Shown: one piece after another, positions 34,817 through 45,082 of the stretch
How positions within the stretch are numbered: the stretch's first letter is position 1
How the letters are laid out: each line of letters starts with the position of its first letter
Translations under genes and position numbers: made by a program
The notes under the pieces: generated by a model
Told to the model about the DNA's origin: nothing
The model's database searches: none
The model's input: the letters and a program-made list of their open reading frames with translations, nothing else
Origin: Limosilactobacillus coleohominis 101-4-CHN
GTDB taxonomy: Bacteria; Bacillota; Bacilli; Lactobacillales; Lactobacillaceae
Reading direction: 5' to 3'
DNA length: 64,000 nucleotides
Assembly (NCBI RefSeq): GCF_000161935.1
Contig: NZ_GG698807.1
Span: 21,966-85,965, forward strand

Positions 34817-35696
34817 GAAGATGGGTCTGGGACGGGGCATTGAAGCCCTGTTTGAGGATAACAATTTAGAAGAAGCGCAGACGGGCGAAAATGTTGTTGA
34901 TCTCAAACTATCAGCAATTCGTCCTAATCCGTACCAGCCACGTCGCATTTTTGACCAAAAGGCGTTAAAGGAATTAGCTAAATCGATTAGTGAATCTGGA
35001 GTTTTTCAGCCAATCATTGTGCGCCAACCGGATTCGCAAATCGAGCGGTACGAAATTATCGCTGGTGAACGCCGTTATCGGGCTTCGAAGTTGGCTAAGC
35101 AGACAACGATTCCCGCCATTGTTCGGGACTTTGATGATGAACGGATGATGGAAGTCGCGGTCTTGGAAAATCTGCAACGGGAAGATTTGACCCCACTAGA
35201 AGAGGCGCAAGCCTACCAAACATTAATGGATAAGCTGATGCTTACCCAAGCAGAAGTTGCCAAGCGGCTTGGTAAAAGCCGGCCGTACATCGCCAATTAT
35301 TTACGGTTGTTGAGCCTTCCTGAAAGTGTTAAAGAATCCTTACAAGCTGGTGAACTTTCAATGGGGCAGGCGCGGACACTACTGGGCCTTAAAGATAAGC
35401 AGAAGGTTGCAGTGGTTGCGCGAAAGGCCATTACTAACCGGTTGACGGTTCGTCAATTAGAAGACTTAGTAGCCTCAATGAATAATGACCATGGTCATAA
35501 GAACCATAAAAAGAAGGTTCAACATCATAAGTCACCATACTTGCGGGAAGCTGAAAATGAGTTGCAAAGTAAGTTTGGAACCAAAGTGGCGGTGGCTCCC
35601 GCAGCAAAAAAGAATACTGGAAAGATTGAAATTCCGTATACTTCTGCTGATGATTTAACTAGGATTTTGGAATTGCTCGGGATTTCATTTGATTAG
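34803..35696 (+). CDS. parB: ParB/Spo0J, chromosome partitioning protein
   Basis: 297 residues: N-terminal CTPase/ParB domain with AIRPNPYQPRRIFD and IAGERRYRASK, helix-turn-helix TQAEVAKRLGKSRPYIANYL, a basic His/Lys-rich linker (NDHGHKNHKKKVQHHK) and a C-terminal dimer domain. Binds parS near the origin. Overlaps the end of parA by 14 bases, so the two are coupled. The only parS-like sequence I noticed in this window is the inverted half-site pair at 32314-32337. Confidence 0.96.
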   Translation: MAKNKKMGLGRGIEALFEDNNLEEAQTGENVVDLKLSAIRPNPYQPRRIFDQKALKELAKSISESGVFQPIIVRQPDSQIERYEIIAGERRYRASKLAKQTTIPAIVRDFDDERMMEVAVLENLQREDLTPLEEAQAYQTLMDKLMLTQAEVAKRLGKSRPYIANYLRLLSLPESVKESLQAGELSMGQARTLLGLKDKQKVAVVARKAITNRLTVRQLEDLVASMNNDHGHKNHKKKVQHHKSPYLREAENELQSKFGTKVAVAPAAKKNTGKIEIPYTSADDLTRILELLGISFD

Positions 35697-35712
35697 GACA
35701 GGAGTGATCATA

Positions 35713-35910
35713 ATGGAAGATTACGCACTAAACGACATTGTAATGATGAAGAAGCAGCACCCATGTGGCACAAACCGTTGGCAAATTATTCGGGTCGGTG
35801 CGGATATTAAAATTCAATGTACGGGTTGTGGGCACATCGTGATGATGAGTCGCTATAACTTTGATAAACGAATGAAGAAAGTTCTCGAAAAAGCAGACCA
35901 AGAAAATTAA
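35713..35910 (+). CDS. DUF951 family protein
   Basis: Small protein of 65 residues with MMKKQHPCGTNRW and the pair CTGCGHIVMMSR: a His/Cys set that may bind metal. The family is found between parB and ychF in many Firmicutes, as here; its function is unknown. Start 35713 is 9 bases after GGAG; an in-frame start at 35689 would overlap parB. Confidence 0.88.
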   Translation: MEDYALNDIVMMKKQHPCGTNRWQIIRVGADIKIQCTGCGHIVMMSRYNFDKRMKKVLEKADQEN

Positions 35911-35931
35911 AAAAAGGAACGTGAAAAGAAA

Positions 35932-37029
35932 ATGTCATTAACTGCAGGAATTGTTGGATTACCAAATGTGGGGAAGTCCACGCTGTTTAACGCAATTACG
36001 AAGGCTGGTGCCGAAATGGCAAACTACCCGTTTGCTACGATTGATCCGAATGTTGGGATGGTAGAAGTTCCGGATCCACGTCTGGACCGAATTAACGAAT
36101 TGATTCCCGCTAAAAAGATTGTCCCAACTACCTTTGAATTCACGGATATCGCCGGAATTGTTAAAGGGGCTTCCAAAGGGGAAGGTCTTGGGAACAAGTT
36201 TTTGGAAAACATTCGTCAAACTGATGCTATCGTGCACGTTGTTCGGGCGTTTGATGATAACGACATTACCAGTGTTACGGGTAAGGTTGACCCAATTGAA
36301 GATATTGACACCATTAATCTGGAATTAATTATGGCTGATTTGGAGTCCGTCAATAATCGGCTTAGCAAGGTGCAACGGGCAGCCAAGGGTCGTGATAAGG
36401 ACGCTTTGGCGGAATTAGCGGTTTTGAATAAGATTAAGCCAGTGCTCGAAGATGGTAAGAGTGCACGGACGATTGATTTTTCTGAGGATGAGCAAAAGAT
36501 TGTTAAGGGACTATTCTTACTAACGACCAAGCCAGTACTTTACGTTGCTAACATTGCGGAAGAAGATATGGCCGATCCAGACAGTAACAAATACATGGAT
36601 GCCATCAAGGAACACGTGGCTGGCGAAGGTGAAGTCATCGGTGTCGCAGCAGCTGCTGAAGAATCCATTGCCGAAATGGACGATGACGAAAAGGCTGACT
36701 TTCTAGAAATGGAAGGGGTCAAGGAACCTGGCTTAAACCGATTGATTCGCGCGGCTTATAAGCTATTGGGCCTCGAAACGTTCTTTACTGCCGGTGGTCC
36801 AGAAACCCGTGCGTGGACTTACCGGAAGGGAACTAAAGCCCCTCAAGCGGCAGGAATTATCCACTCAGACTTTGAACGTGGTTTTATTCGGGCTGAAGTA
36901 ATGAGTTTTAGTGATTTAGACGAACTTGGTTCTGCAGCGAAGGTTAAAGAAGCCGGTAAACTACGTCTTGAAGGTAAAGATTACGTGATGCAGGATGGTG
37001 ACATTGTTGAATTCCGTTTCAACGTTTAA
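35932..37029 (+). CDS. ychF: YchF/OLA1-family redox-regulated ATPase
   Basis: 365 residues, Obg-like P-loop NTPase: G1 [14 protein letters not shown] at the N-terminus, [10 protein letters not shown], and the C-terminal TGS-like domain with [20 protein letters not shown] and [19 protein letters not shown]. The family prefers ATP over GTP and associates with ribosomes. Ribosome site AAGGAA. Typical neighbour of DUF951 and parB. Confidence 0.96.
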   Translation: MSLTAGIVGLPNVGKSTLFNAITKAGAEMANYPFATIDPNVGMVEVPDPRLDRINELIPAKKIVPTTFEFTDIAGIVKGASKGEGLGNKFLENIRQTDAIVHVVRAFDDNDITSVTGKVDPIEDIDTINLELIMADLESVNNRLSKVQRAAKGRDKDALAELAVLNKIKPVLEDGKSARTIDFSEDEQKIVKGLFLLTTKPVLYVANIAEEDMADPDSNKYMDAIKEHVAGEGEVIGVAAAAEESIAEMDDDEKADFLEMEGVKEPGLNRLIRAAYKLLGLETFFTAGGPETRAWTYRKGTKAPQAAGIIHSDFERGFIRAEVMSFSDLDELGSAAKVKEAGKLRLEGKDYVMQDGDIVEFRFNV

Positions 37030-37064
37030 TTGAGGAATTTAACAGCATAGAGAGGAGTAACACT

Positions 37065-37841
37065 GTGAGTGAACAACCACGGAATGCCGCTGCTGGTCAA
37101 CGGCAGAAGCAATATATTAAAGAAAATAATAAAGAAGCGGGCAAGACCTTTAGTGAATATGGTTTAACCCGTAAAAACGAAGAGTTTGTTTACCAACTTA
37201 ATAAGCAATTAGCTGCAAAGGGAATTGCTGCTGATAAAAAGAGCGAATATCTGGATGACACAATTAATAAGCTACAGGCAGGACAAAAGAAGGGGCAAAC
37301 TGCAAAAGCGATGTTTGGCACCCCAACCGCTTATGTAGAGGAATTGACGAATCCCAAAAAGAAGGAAGCAACGGTTCAGGGAACGAGTAACTTTGGATTA
37401 TTGGCGTTAGATAATGGAATGATGTTCTTTGCGATCTTCTCCTTCATGTTTGGGTTAATTGCATTTATGAATCCGGGATCACTCAGTCCGAATGGTCATT
37501 ACGGAAGTTCGGGATTAACTGCAATTCTGATTGTAGCAATTGCTGGAGGTTTGCTTTTCGGTTACATTGCGAAAATTATGGCGCCATACAAGGATAAAAA
37601 TACCGGTAAGGTTGTTCAACGGAGTCTGTGGGCACGAATTGGGATGATTGTCTTGGCCTTTGCGATCTGGATTGGAATTTACACGTTGACTGCTTTACTG
37701 CCGAATAGCATTAATCCGCAAACTAACAAGTGGGTATACATTATTCTAGGGATTGTTGTCTTTGGGGCTGACCTCTACTTACGGACACGGTTCCACATCG
37801 TGAATAACGTTTTTGCAGGGCAACCAAGAAATCGTCGGTAA
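37065..37841 (+). CDS. DUF1129 family membrane protein
   Basis: 258 residues starting with GTG behind AGAGGAG. The soluble N-terminal half (about 1-110) is rich in Lys, Glu and Gln with a helical NxKQLAAKGIAADKK-like region. The C-terminal half has four to five hydrophobic segments. It matches the DUF1129 family, common beside ychF in lactobacilli. Function unknown. Confidence 0.8.
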   Translation: MSEQPRNAAAGQRQKQYIKENNKEAGKTFSEYGLTRKNEEFVYQLNKQLAAKGIAADKKSEYLDDTINKLQAGQKKGQTAKAMFGTPTAYVEELTNPKKKEATVQGTSNFGLLALDNGMMFFAIFSFMFGLIAFMNPGSLSPNGHYGSSGLTAILIVAIAGGLLFGYIAKIMAPYKDKNTGKVVQRSLWARIGMIVLAFAIWIGIYTLTALLPNSINPQTNKWVYIILGIVVFGADLYLRTRFHIVNNVFAGQPRNRR

Positions 37842-37897
37842 AATTATAAATTCTAAAAATTTATCCTTGACCTGAAATGAATTTCCTAGTAGGTTAA

Positions 37898-39073
<1,176 letters not shown>

Positions 39074-39090
39074 TTAAATTAGGATAATCG

Positions 39091-39125
39091 AAAAACAGGA
39101 TTCGTGGAATGCGGATCCTGTTTTT
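39091..39125 (+). terminator. Terminator of guaB
   Basis: AAAAACAGGATTCG and CGGATCCTGTTTTT form a stem with one wobble and a T run. Confidence 0.9.
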
Positions 39126-39231
39126 CAGTTTGAAGTTAAATAAATATTTAAGGCCATCCGCAGATTGAGAATTATTAAGTTAAACAGTGTATAATTATCT
39201 CAGTTATATTCTCGTAAAAGGAGGAGCAACG

Positions 39232-39921
39232 ATGAAAATTTTGGTTGTTGACGATGATAAGGAAATCGTTCAGTTACTAGAAATCTACGTTCGGAATGAA
39301 GGCTATGAACCAGTTTCAGCTTATAACGGCAAGGACGCCTTAACTAAATTAAATACCACTCCTGATATTGGGTTGGTCATTTTAGATTTAATGATGCCAG
39401 AAATGGATGGCATGGAAGTCATTAAGCGAATTCGGAAGGATTCTTCGATTCCAATTTTAGTATTGTCAGCTAAAACCGCTGATATGGACAAGATTCAGGG
39501 GTTAATTACTGGGGCAGATGATTATGTCACCAAGCCATTCAACCCGCTTGAAGTCATGGCGCGGGTTCGCTCATTGCTACGACGGAGCGAGGGTCAAATG
39601 ACCAATGATCAGCCAGATATCCTCAATGTTGGTCCGCTTCAAATTAATAAGGATTCGCATGAAGTAAAGACCATTAATGGTGATCTCATTCAATTAACGG
39701 CGTTAGAGTTTGGAATTTTATACTTGTTAGCTTCTCATCCCAACCGGGTTTTCTCAGCTGACGATATTTTTGAACGAGTTTGGCAACAAGAATCGGTTGT
39801 CTCTGCCAAGACCGTGATGGTCCACGTTAGCCACCTGCGTGACAAAATTGAAGCGGCCACAGGCGGTGAAAAGGTCATTGAAACCGTTTGGGGTGTTGGC
39901 TATAAGGTTGAAGCACATTAG
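39232..39921 (+). CDS. OmpR/PhoB-family response regulator
   Basis: 229 residues: receiver domain with ILVVDDDKEIV and the phospho-acceptor Asp52 in VILDLMMPEMDG, Lys in VTKPFNPLEV, then a winged-helix DNA-binding domain ending in VWGVGYKVEAH. Start 39232 is 7 bases after AAAGGAGG. It is separated from the kinase by a terminator and a new promoter, so the kinase and carboxypeptidase can be expressed independently. Possible control of cell-wall genes is inferred from the neighbouring D,D-carboxypeptidase. Confidence 0.93.
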   Translation: MKILVVDDDKEIVQLLEIYVRNEGYEPVSAYNGKDALTKLNTTPDIGLVILDLMMPEMDGMEVIKRIRKDSSIPILVLSAKTADMDKIQGLITGADDYVTKPFNPLEVMARVRSLLRRSEGQMTNDQPDILNVGPLQINKDSHEVKTINGDLIQLTALEFGILYLLASHPNRVFSADDIFERVWQQESVVSAKTVMVHVSHLRDKIEAATGGEKVIETVWGVGYKVEAH

Positions 39922-39930
39922 TATTAATTT

Positions 39931-39957
39931 AAGACTGGGAGACCCCCAGTCTTTTTA
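39931..39957 (+). terminator. Terminator between response regulator and kinase
   Basis: AAGACTGGG and CCCAGTCTT form a tight stem followed by T residues. Confidence 0.85.
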
Positions 39958-39958
39958 A

Positions 39959-39986
39959 TTGGTAAACTATTGAAAAATGCTATAAT
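39959..39986 (+). promoter_or_regulatory. Promoter of the histidine kinase operon
   Basis: TTGGTA (39959-39964), 16 bases, TATAAT (39981-39986), 34 bases before the kinase start. Confidence 0.6.
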
Positions 39987-40019
39987 AAAGCGTGAATTTA
40001 AAAAAGCGGGGAAAATACT

Positions 40020-41174
40020 TTGAAATTAACGGCACGGGAAAAAGGCTCTCTCTTTTTTGAGGGGATTATCACGGTTGTTTTATTAATCTTAATTAATTTA
40101 GCCTTAATCGTAATCATTCAAGATGTGATTCAAGATAATCCAGGAGTCGCCAGCGGGATTTTTATTATCAAAAAATCGTTAAAGATCGGACCATTTCAAG
40201 CACAGATTTGGTCGTACCAGCGAATTGTCATTGGGCTCTTTATTGTGATTGATATTTTTGTTGTGTGGTGGCGATTACTTCGACGTTATCATCAATATCA
40301 AATTAACCATATTATTAAAGAACTGCATTACATTGCGCAGGGACATTTAGATCATCGAATTCCTTTCCGCTTAAAGGGACGAACGCAGCACGTCGTGACC
40401 AGTGTAAATGCACTAGTAGATAGTGCGGTTCAATCCATGAATGATGAGCGGCAAATTGAAAAGTCGAAAGATGAACTAATTACCAACGTTAGTCATGATT
40501 TGCGAACCCCATTAACGAGCATCATTGGTTACTTGCGCTTGATTGAAGACAAGCAATATCATTCTGAAGAGGATATTCTTAAGTATTCGCACATTGCCTA
40601 TGAAAAAGCTAAGCAAATGAAAAATATGGTGGAAGACCTATTTGAATATACAAAGGTCCAGCAACATGGGGCTCCAGTTAATTTTATGCCAGTTGACTTG
40701 GGACAGCTGTTGGAACAAGTTTGTGCCAGTTTCGAATTAGAAGGGGAAAATCGCGGAATTGAAGTCAGTTCGCAAACAACACCCACACCATTAGTGATTG
40801 ATGGTGATCCCGAAAAATTAGGACGGGTCTTTAGTAATTTAGTGGCCAACGGAATTAAGTATGGTCATGGGGCTAGTTATATCCGTTTGGATGCCATTCA
40901 ACACGGCGATCAAGTTACCGTAACGGTCGCCAATGATGGTGAACGAATTCCCGCAGATTCCCTGAGTCACCTGTTTGAACGGTTCTATCGAGTGGAAGCT
41001 TCTCGTTCGAAGGCAACTGGAGGGACTGGATTGGGCCTGGCAATCGTGAAAAGTGTGGTCGACCTGCACCATGGTAATGTTGAAGTTCAATCCAACGATA
41101 ATCAGACGGCGTTTATTGTAACGTTACCAACCAAACAAGAAAAATCAGGAGCATCGAATTATGAAACACATTAA
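40020..41174 (+). CDS. Sensor histidine kinase
   Basis: 384 residues with a TTG start behind GCGGGGA. Two membrane segments (about residues 14-36 and 67-86) enclose a short external loop; a HAMP-like stretch follows, then the H box NVSHDLRTPLTSIIG with His159, the N box (NLVANGIKYG), and G boxes DGERIPADS and GGTGLGLAIV. The short extracellular loop fits an intramembrane-type sensor. It overlaps the following carboxypeptidase by 14 bases, so signal and enzyme are coupled in translation, as in VanRS-like cell-wall systems. The signal is unknown. Confidence 0.92.
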   Translation: MKLTAREKGSLFFEGIITVVLLILINLALIVIIQDVIQDNPGVASGIFIIKKSLKIGPFQAQIWSYQRIVIGLFIVIDIFVVWWRLLRRYHQYQINHIIKELHYIAQGHLDHRIPFRLKGRTQHVVTSVNALVDSAVQSMNDERQIEKSKDELITNVSHDLRTPLTSIIGYLRLIEDKQYHSEEDILKYSHIAYEKAKQMKNMVEDLFEYTKVQQHGAPVNFMPVDLGQLLEQVCASFELEGENRGIEVSSQTTPTPLVIDGDPEKLGRVFSNLVANGIKYGHGASYIRLDAIQHGDQVTVTVANDGERIPADSLSHLFERFYRVEASRSKATGGTGLGLAIVKSVVDLHHGNVEVQSNDNQTAFIVTLPTKQEKSGASNYETH

Positions 41175-42363
41175 ACAAGTGCTAGTTAGTTTCATAATTA
41201 CCTTGGTGACCGTTTGTGGGGTCTGTTTTAACCGACTGCCAATTGCGCATGCAGCGACGGTGGATGCCCATGCGGCCTTTGCAATTGATGCCCAGACTGG
41301 CCAGGTTTTATACAACCATAATGGTGATCAACGATTAGCAGTGGCATCAATGAGTAAGTTACTAACGGTTGCCGTAATTGAAAATGAGATTAGTTCTGGA
41401 AAATTAAAGTGGTCAACGAAGGTTAAAATTACGTCGGCAGAAGCTAAGCTGTCAACTGCCAGTGGCTATTCGAACGTTCCTTTGAAGGCTAGCAAACAAT
41501 ACACAGTTAAACAGTTAACACAAGCGGCCTTAATTAAGTCTGGTGATGCAGCAACCATTGCATTAACCAGGGCTCAGGGGCGCAATACGCAACAATTTGT
41601 TCAGCAGATGGGGACAATGGCCAAACGGATTGGTTTGAGTAACTACCGTCTTTATAACGGTGTCGGTTTAGAAAATGGTGATATGGCCAGTTTTAAGTTG
41701 CCAAAGACTGCAAAAGCCGCGGAAAATCAAATGACTGCTCAGGATGTTGCTAAGGTTGCTCGGTATTTAATTCAAAATTATCCGGCAGTGCTGAAAATCA
41801 CTAAACAACGAACGTTACGCTGGGACGGTAAAGATTATCCGAATAGCAATGAATTATTGCCTGGCAATGCGGCTGCCCCACAAAAGGTTAAGGTGGATGG
41901 TCTCAAAACGGGAACTTCTGATAAAGCTGGTCAGTGCCTAGTTTCCACCGGGACTTACCAGGGACACCGAATTATTACTGTTGTAATGCATGCTAATAAT
42001 CGTTTTAGCCAAACAAAAGTCCTTTATGAAGAAGTCTTTGCCAATTGGCAACCAGTAAGGGGGAAGCAACGGCAAACCGTGAGTGTTAGTCATGGACAAC
42101 GAAAAAATGTTCAAGTCGAAACTAAACATGCGGTGACAGTTTGGCAGCCGCAACATCAACCGGTAAAGGCCCAATTTATCGCAGATGCTCATGTGAAGGA
42201 TGGGCAGAAGATTAAAGCGCCTCTAAAAAAGAATACCCGAGTTGGTAAATTACAGTATCGTAAATTGATGAATATCAATAATCAACCGCTACAATTTGGG
42301 GTATACCCAACAAATGAGGTTAAGCGGGCAGGCTTATTTGGCTGGTTTGCGAGTCTCTTTTAA
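41161..42363 (+). CDS. D-alanyl-D-alanine carboxypeptidase (PBP5/DacA type)
   Basis: 400 residues with an N-terminal signal peptide (hydrophobic stretch at about 7-22, likely cleavage after AHA). Active-site motifs: SMSK with Ser63-Lys66, SGD at about 124-126 in the SxN position, and KTG at 249-251. A C-terminal beta-rich domain follows. The enzyme trims the terminal D-Ala of peptidoglycan. It may anchor via the C-terminal hydrophobic segment (RAGLFGWFASLF). Translationally coupled to the upstream kinase. Confidence 0.92.
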   Translation: MKHIKQVLVSFIITLVTVCGVCFNRLPIAHAATVDAHAAFAIDAQTGQVLYNHNGDQRLAVASMSKLLTVAVIENEISSGKLKWSTKVKITSAEAKLSTASGYSNVPLKASKQYTVKQLTQAALIKSGDAATIALTRAQGRNTQQFVQQMGTMAKRIGLSNYRLYNGVGLENGDMASFKLPKTAKAAENQMTAQDVAKVARYLIQNYPAVLKITKQRTLRWDGKDYPNSNELLPGNAAAPQKVKVDGLKTGTSDKAGQCLVSTGTYQGHRIITVVMHANNRFSQTKVLYEEVFANWQPVRGKQRQTVSVSHGQRKNVQVETKHAVTVWQPQHQPVKAQFIADAHVKDGQKIKAPLKKNTRVGKLQYRKLMNINNQPLQFGVYPTNEVKRAGLFGWFASLF

Positions 42364-42401
42364 GGATTTCCTTAGTAATTAATTTAATGTAAGTGGTTGC
42401 A

Positions 42402-42429
42402 TTGATATTAAGTTAAATTTAAATATGAT
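42402..42429 (+). promoter_or_regulatory. Promoter of azlCD
   Basis: TTGATA (42402-42407), 16 bases, TATGAT (42424-42429). Confidence 0.55.
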
Positions 42430-42512
42430 AAACTAATAGGGAATGTGTGTGTTTGGCATGCATGGTTAATCACAATGTAAAATTTGACTTCATTATCTTG
42501 GAGGATTGTTCA

Positions 42513-43367
42513 TTGCAACAAAAAGCCCATCAAATTAATCCAGAAAAACAACCTTGGCTGGAAAATCTGGAAATTGCAATGCCATTATGTTTGAGTTACC
42601 TCCCAATTGGGGTTGCCTGCGGGATTCTGCTTCATGCTGCTGGGATGAACTTTTTACTAATTTTATTAGTATCCATAATGGTTTTTTCTGGTGGTGCGCA
42701 ATTTATTTTGGCATCATTGTTAGTATTAGATGCACCAGTTTCAAGTATTTTTATGACCTTATTTTTTCTTGAATTGCGGTATGCACTGTTAGGGTCTAGT
42801 TTGTCGAAATACTTCCGTAACGAGTCACAACGGATGGTATTATTATTTTCGGCTTCAATGAATGATGAAAACTATGCCGTTAACTACCTTAAATTTGCGA
42901 CCGATAAGAATTGGTCCACTCGTGATGCATTAATGGTTGAACATTATTCATTGATCTCATGGGCAAGCGGGAACTTGATTGGTGGATTAATCGGAAGTGC
43001 GGTTTCAATTGATTTTACAATTGTTGACTTTGCCTTGACAGCATTGTTTATCTACATGATCGTGATGCAAATTCAAAACAACATTACCTTTTTGATCTGT
43101 TTGCTCTCGGTGATAACGTCATTTTTCTTCCTGTTGCTTACCCGCAACACCATTGGAATTATTCTCTCAACACTGGTCACTTCATTAATTGGGTTTGCAA
43201 TTGAAAATCGGGTCCGGAAGTATGCTAAGGACCCAGACAAAACGTGGATTTTGGGTAAAATTAAGCGACCGCGGATTACCAAAACCACGGTGGAAGATAT
43301 GGAAGGGGACAATGCTCCTGATGAAGAACAACAACTCAATTCCGAATTACATGATGGAGATAAATAA
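42513..43367 (+). CDS. azlC: AzlC-family branched-chain amino acid exporter, large subunit
   Basis: 284 residues, polytopic membrane protein with AMPLCLSYLPIGVACGIL near the start, typical of AzlC/YgaZ. TTG start at 42513, chosen because GGAGG lies 8 bases upstream; a longer ATG frame from 42447 has no ribosome site. The soluble charged C-terminus (VEDMEGDNAPDEEQQ) is an extension. Its stop shares one base with the azlD start. With AzlD it likely exports branched-chain amino acids. Confidence 0.9.
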   Translation: MQQKAHQINPEKQPWLENLEIAMPLCLSYLPIGVACGILLHAAGMNFLLILLVSIMVFSGGAQFILASLLVLDAPVSSIFMTLFFLELRYALLGSSLSKYFRNESQRMVLLFSASMNDENYAVNYLKFATDKNWSTRDALMVEHYSLISWASGNLIGGLIGSAVSIDFTIVDFALTALFIYMIVMQIQNNITFLICLLSVITSFFFLLLTRNTIGIILSTLVTSLIGFAIENRVRKYAKDPDKTWILGKIKRPRITKTTVEDMEGDNAPDEEQQLNSELHDGDK

Positions 43368-43786
43368 TGGTTAGTTTAAGCAATAGTCTAGTATTAGCTT
43401 CGCTAGTACCTAGTCATCACAATTTGACATACAACCTGATCGTCATTGTCCTTTCGGCATTAGCGGCGTTTATTCCTCGGTACTTTCCGATGCGGTTCTT
43501 TACTAACCGTAAAATTCCGGAATGGTTTAACGAATGGATGAAGTACGTCCCCGTCAGTTTATTTACGGCATTGGTGGTTAAAGGAATTTTTGTTGATTCC
43601 AAATACCATTTAATTGTGGATAAGCTTCACCTCTTTGGAAATACGATTATGGTATATGGTCTCGCGAGTTATTTAATCGCTACAGTTTGTGTTGGCTTGG
43701 TAGCATACTTTACACGTTCCATGCTTTCGTCGGTAATTGTAGGTTTAGGAGTAGTATGGTTATTGTCGATCACGATTGGCGTTTAA
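43367..43786 (+). CDS. azlD: AzlD-family exporter, small subunit
   Basis: 139 residues with four hydrophobic segments and FIPRYFPMRF after the first membrane segment, a typical AzlD motif. Starts in a TAATG overlap with azlC. A terminator follows at 43842-43886. Confidence 0.9.
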   Translation: MVSLSNSLVLASLVPSHHNLTYNLIVIVLSALAAFIPRYFPMRFFTNRKIPEWFNEWMKYVPVSLFTALVVKGIFVDSKYHLIVDKLHLFGNTIMVYGLASYLIATVCVGLVAYFTRSMLSSVIVGLGVVWLLSITIGV

Positions 43787-43841
43787 TAAGATCTTTAGCT
43801 GGGGATGACTCCAGTTTCAATCAGTAACTTTATTTTACACG

Positions 43842-43886
43842 TTATCAGGAGTGAACGGAAAACTTTCGTTCGTGAACTGATTTTTG
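43842..43886 (+). terminator. Terminator of azlCD
   Basis: ATCAG...GAACG pairs with CGTTC...CTGAT through an internal loop, followed by TTTTT. Confidence 0.7.
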
Positions 43887-43926
43887 TTAAAATTGGGGTA
43901 ATTGATAAAAAGAAGGTTATAGAAAG

Positions 43927-44967
43927 ATGGAAAATGCATGGGCAAAGTTTACCAGCAACGTTCATTTGCACCGGACGGTAGTTTTATTAATGCTGATTGC
44001 AGTGCTGTACGTTGCGCGGGGCATGATGAACACGATTTTACTAACGTTCATTTTTACTTATCTAATTGTTCATTGGATCCGACTGGTCCAACGGTGGATT
44101 CCAAAATTACCAGTAACGGTTATTGTATTAGTAACATATATTCTCCTGATATGGGGGATCTATTATGTGGTAACGGATTATCTCCCCATGATTATTAATG
44201 AACTGGTCAAAATGGTGGATTCACTAATTAAATTTTATCAGGGTGACGATATGAAATGGTTTATGCGCTATGTTAATCGTTACGTCAGCACAGCCACTAT
44301 TATTGAACAAGCAAAGCACGGGATGAGTTTTGCGGTTGACACCTTAACGCGAATTGGAACACTGACCATTTCACTTTTTATGTCGTTAATTTTAAGTTTC
44401 TTTTATACGATTGAACTGAAGCAAATGAATGAATTCTCGCATCAATTTTTAGAAACCAAGTATTTAAACTGGCTGTTTGGCGATATTTATTACTTTGGTA
44501 AGACGTTTGTGAATACTTTTGGGGTGGTTTTGGAAGCCCAATTTTTCATTGCCATCTGTAACACTGCGTTAACGATGATCTGTCTATCATTTATGAAGAT
44601 GCCGCAGATATTTGCGTTGGGATTAATGGTTTTCATCCTGAGTCTGGTTCCGGTGGCTGGAGTAATCATTTCATTAATTCCACTCTGCTTAGTCGGCTAC
44701 CAATCTGGCGGAATTCGGGACGTTATCTACATTATTATTATGATCATGGTTATTCATGCGCTGGAAGCGTACGTTTTAAATCCGAAATTTATGTCTAGTC
44801 GGACCGAATTGCCAATTTTCTATACATTCGTCGTGCTATTGGTAGCCGAACATTTATGGGGCACTTGGGGACTGATTGTTGGGGTGCCAGTCTTTACCTT
44901 TTTACTAGATATTTTCGGGGTAAAATCGGTTCAACGACATCGGGGCCCACGATCAATTCGAGAATAA
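43927..44967 (+). CDS. AI-2E family transporter (YdbI/PerM-like)
   Basis: 346 residues with about seven hydrophobic segments and the C-terminal signature HALEAYVLNPKFMSSRTELP, followed by LWGTWGLIVGVPVFTF, both characteristic of the family. Ribosome site AGAAGG. Members export small molecules or ions; a link to autoinducer-2 was the original naming and does not hold for all. Substrate unknown. Confidence 0.87.
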   Translation: MENAWAKFTSNVHLHRTVVLLMLIAVLYVARGMMNTILLTFIFTYLIVHWIRLVQRWIPKLPVTVIVLVTYILLIWGIYYVVTDYLPMIINELVKMVDSLIKFYQGDDMKWFMRYVNRYVSTATIIEQAKHGMSFAVDTLTRIGTLTISLFMSLILSFFYTIELKQMNEFSHQFLETKYLNWLFGDIYYFGKTFVNTFGVVLEAQFFIAICNTALTMICLSFMKMPQIFALGLMVFILSLVPVAGVIISLIPLCLVGYQSGGIRDVIYIIIMIMVIHALEAYVLNPKFMSSRTELPIFYTFVVLLVAEHLWGTWGLIVGVPVFTFLLDIFGVKSVQRHRGPRSIRE

Positions 44968-44970
44968 GTA

Positions 44971-44999
44971 TTTACATTTTCGTTAGAATCAACTATTCT
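44971..44999 (+). promoter_or_regulatory. Promoter of fhs
   Basis: TTTACA (44971-44976), 17 bases, TATTCT (44994-44999). A PurBox-like pair begins 9 bases downstream. Confidence 0.6.
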
Positions 45000-45007
45000 A
45001 ATTATAT

Positions 45008-45052
45008 ATTTACGAACTATTGATAGTTCTAAGTAACTAATAGTTCTTGTTT
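45008..45052 (+). promoter_or_regulatory. PurR-type operator of fhs
   Basis: ATTTACGAACTAT (45008-45020) matches the PurBox pattern AWWWCCGAACWWT at all but one position. An inverted ATAGTTCTTGTTT lies at 45040-45052. The GAAC and GTTC cores are 25 bases apart. The same layout is seen before purE and purC. Confidence 0.7.
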
Positions 45053-45082
45053 TTAGGGGTTTGTTTTAAGGAGGACCAATTA

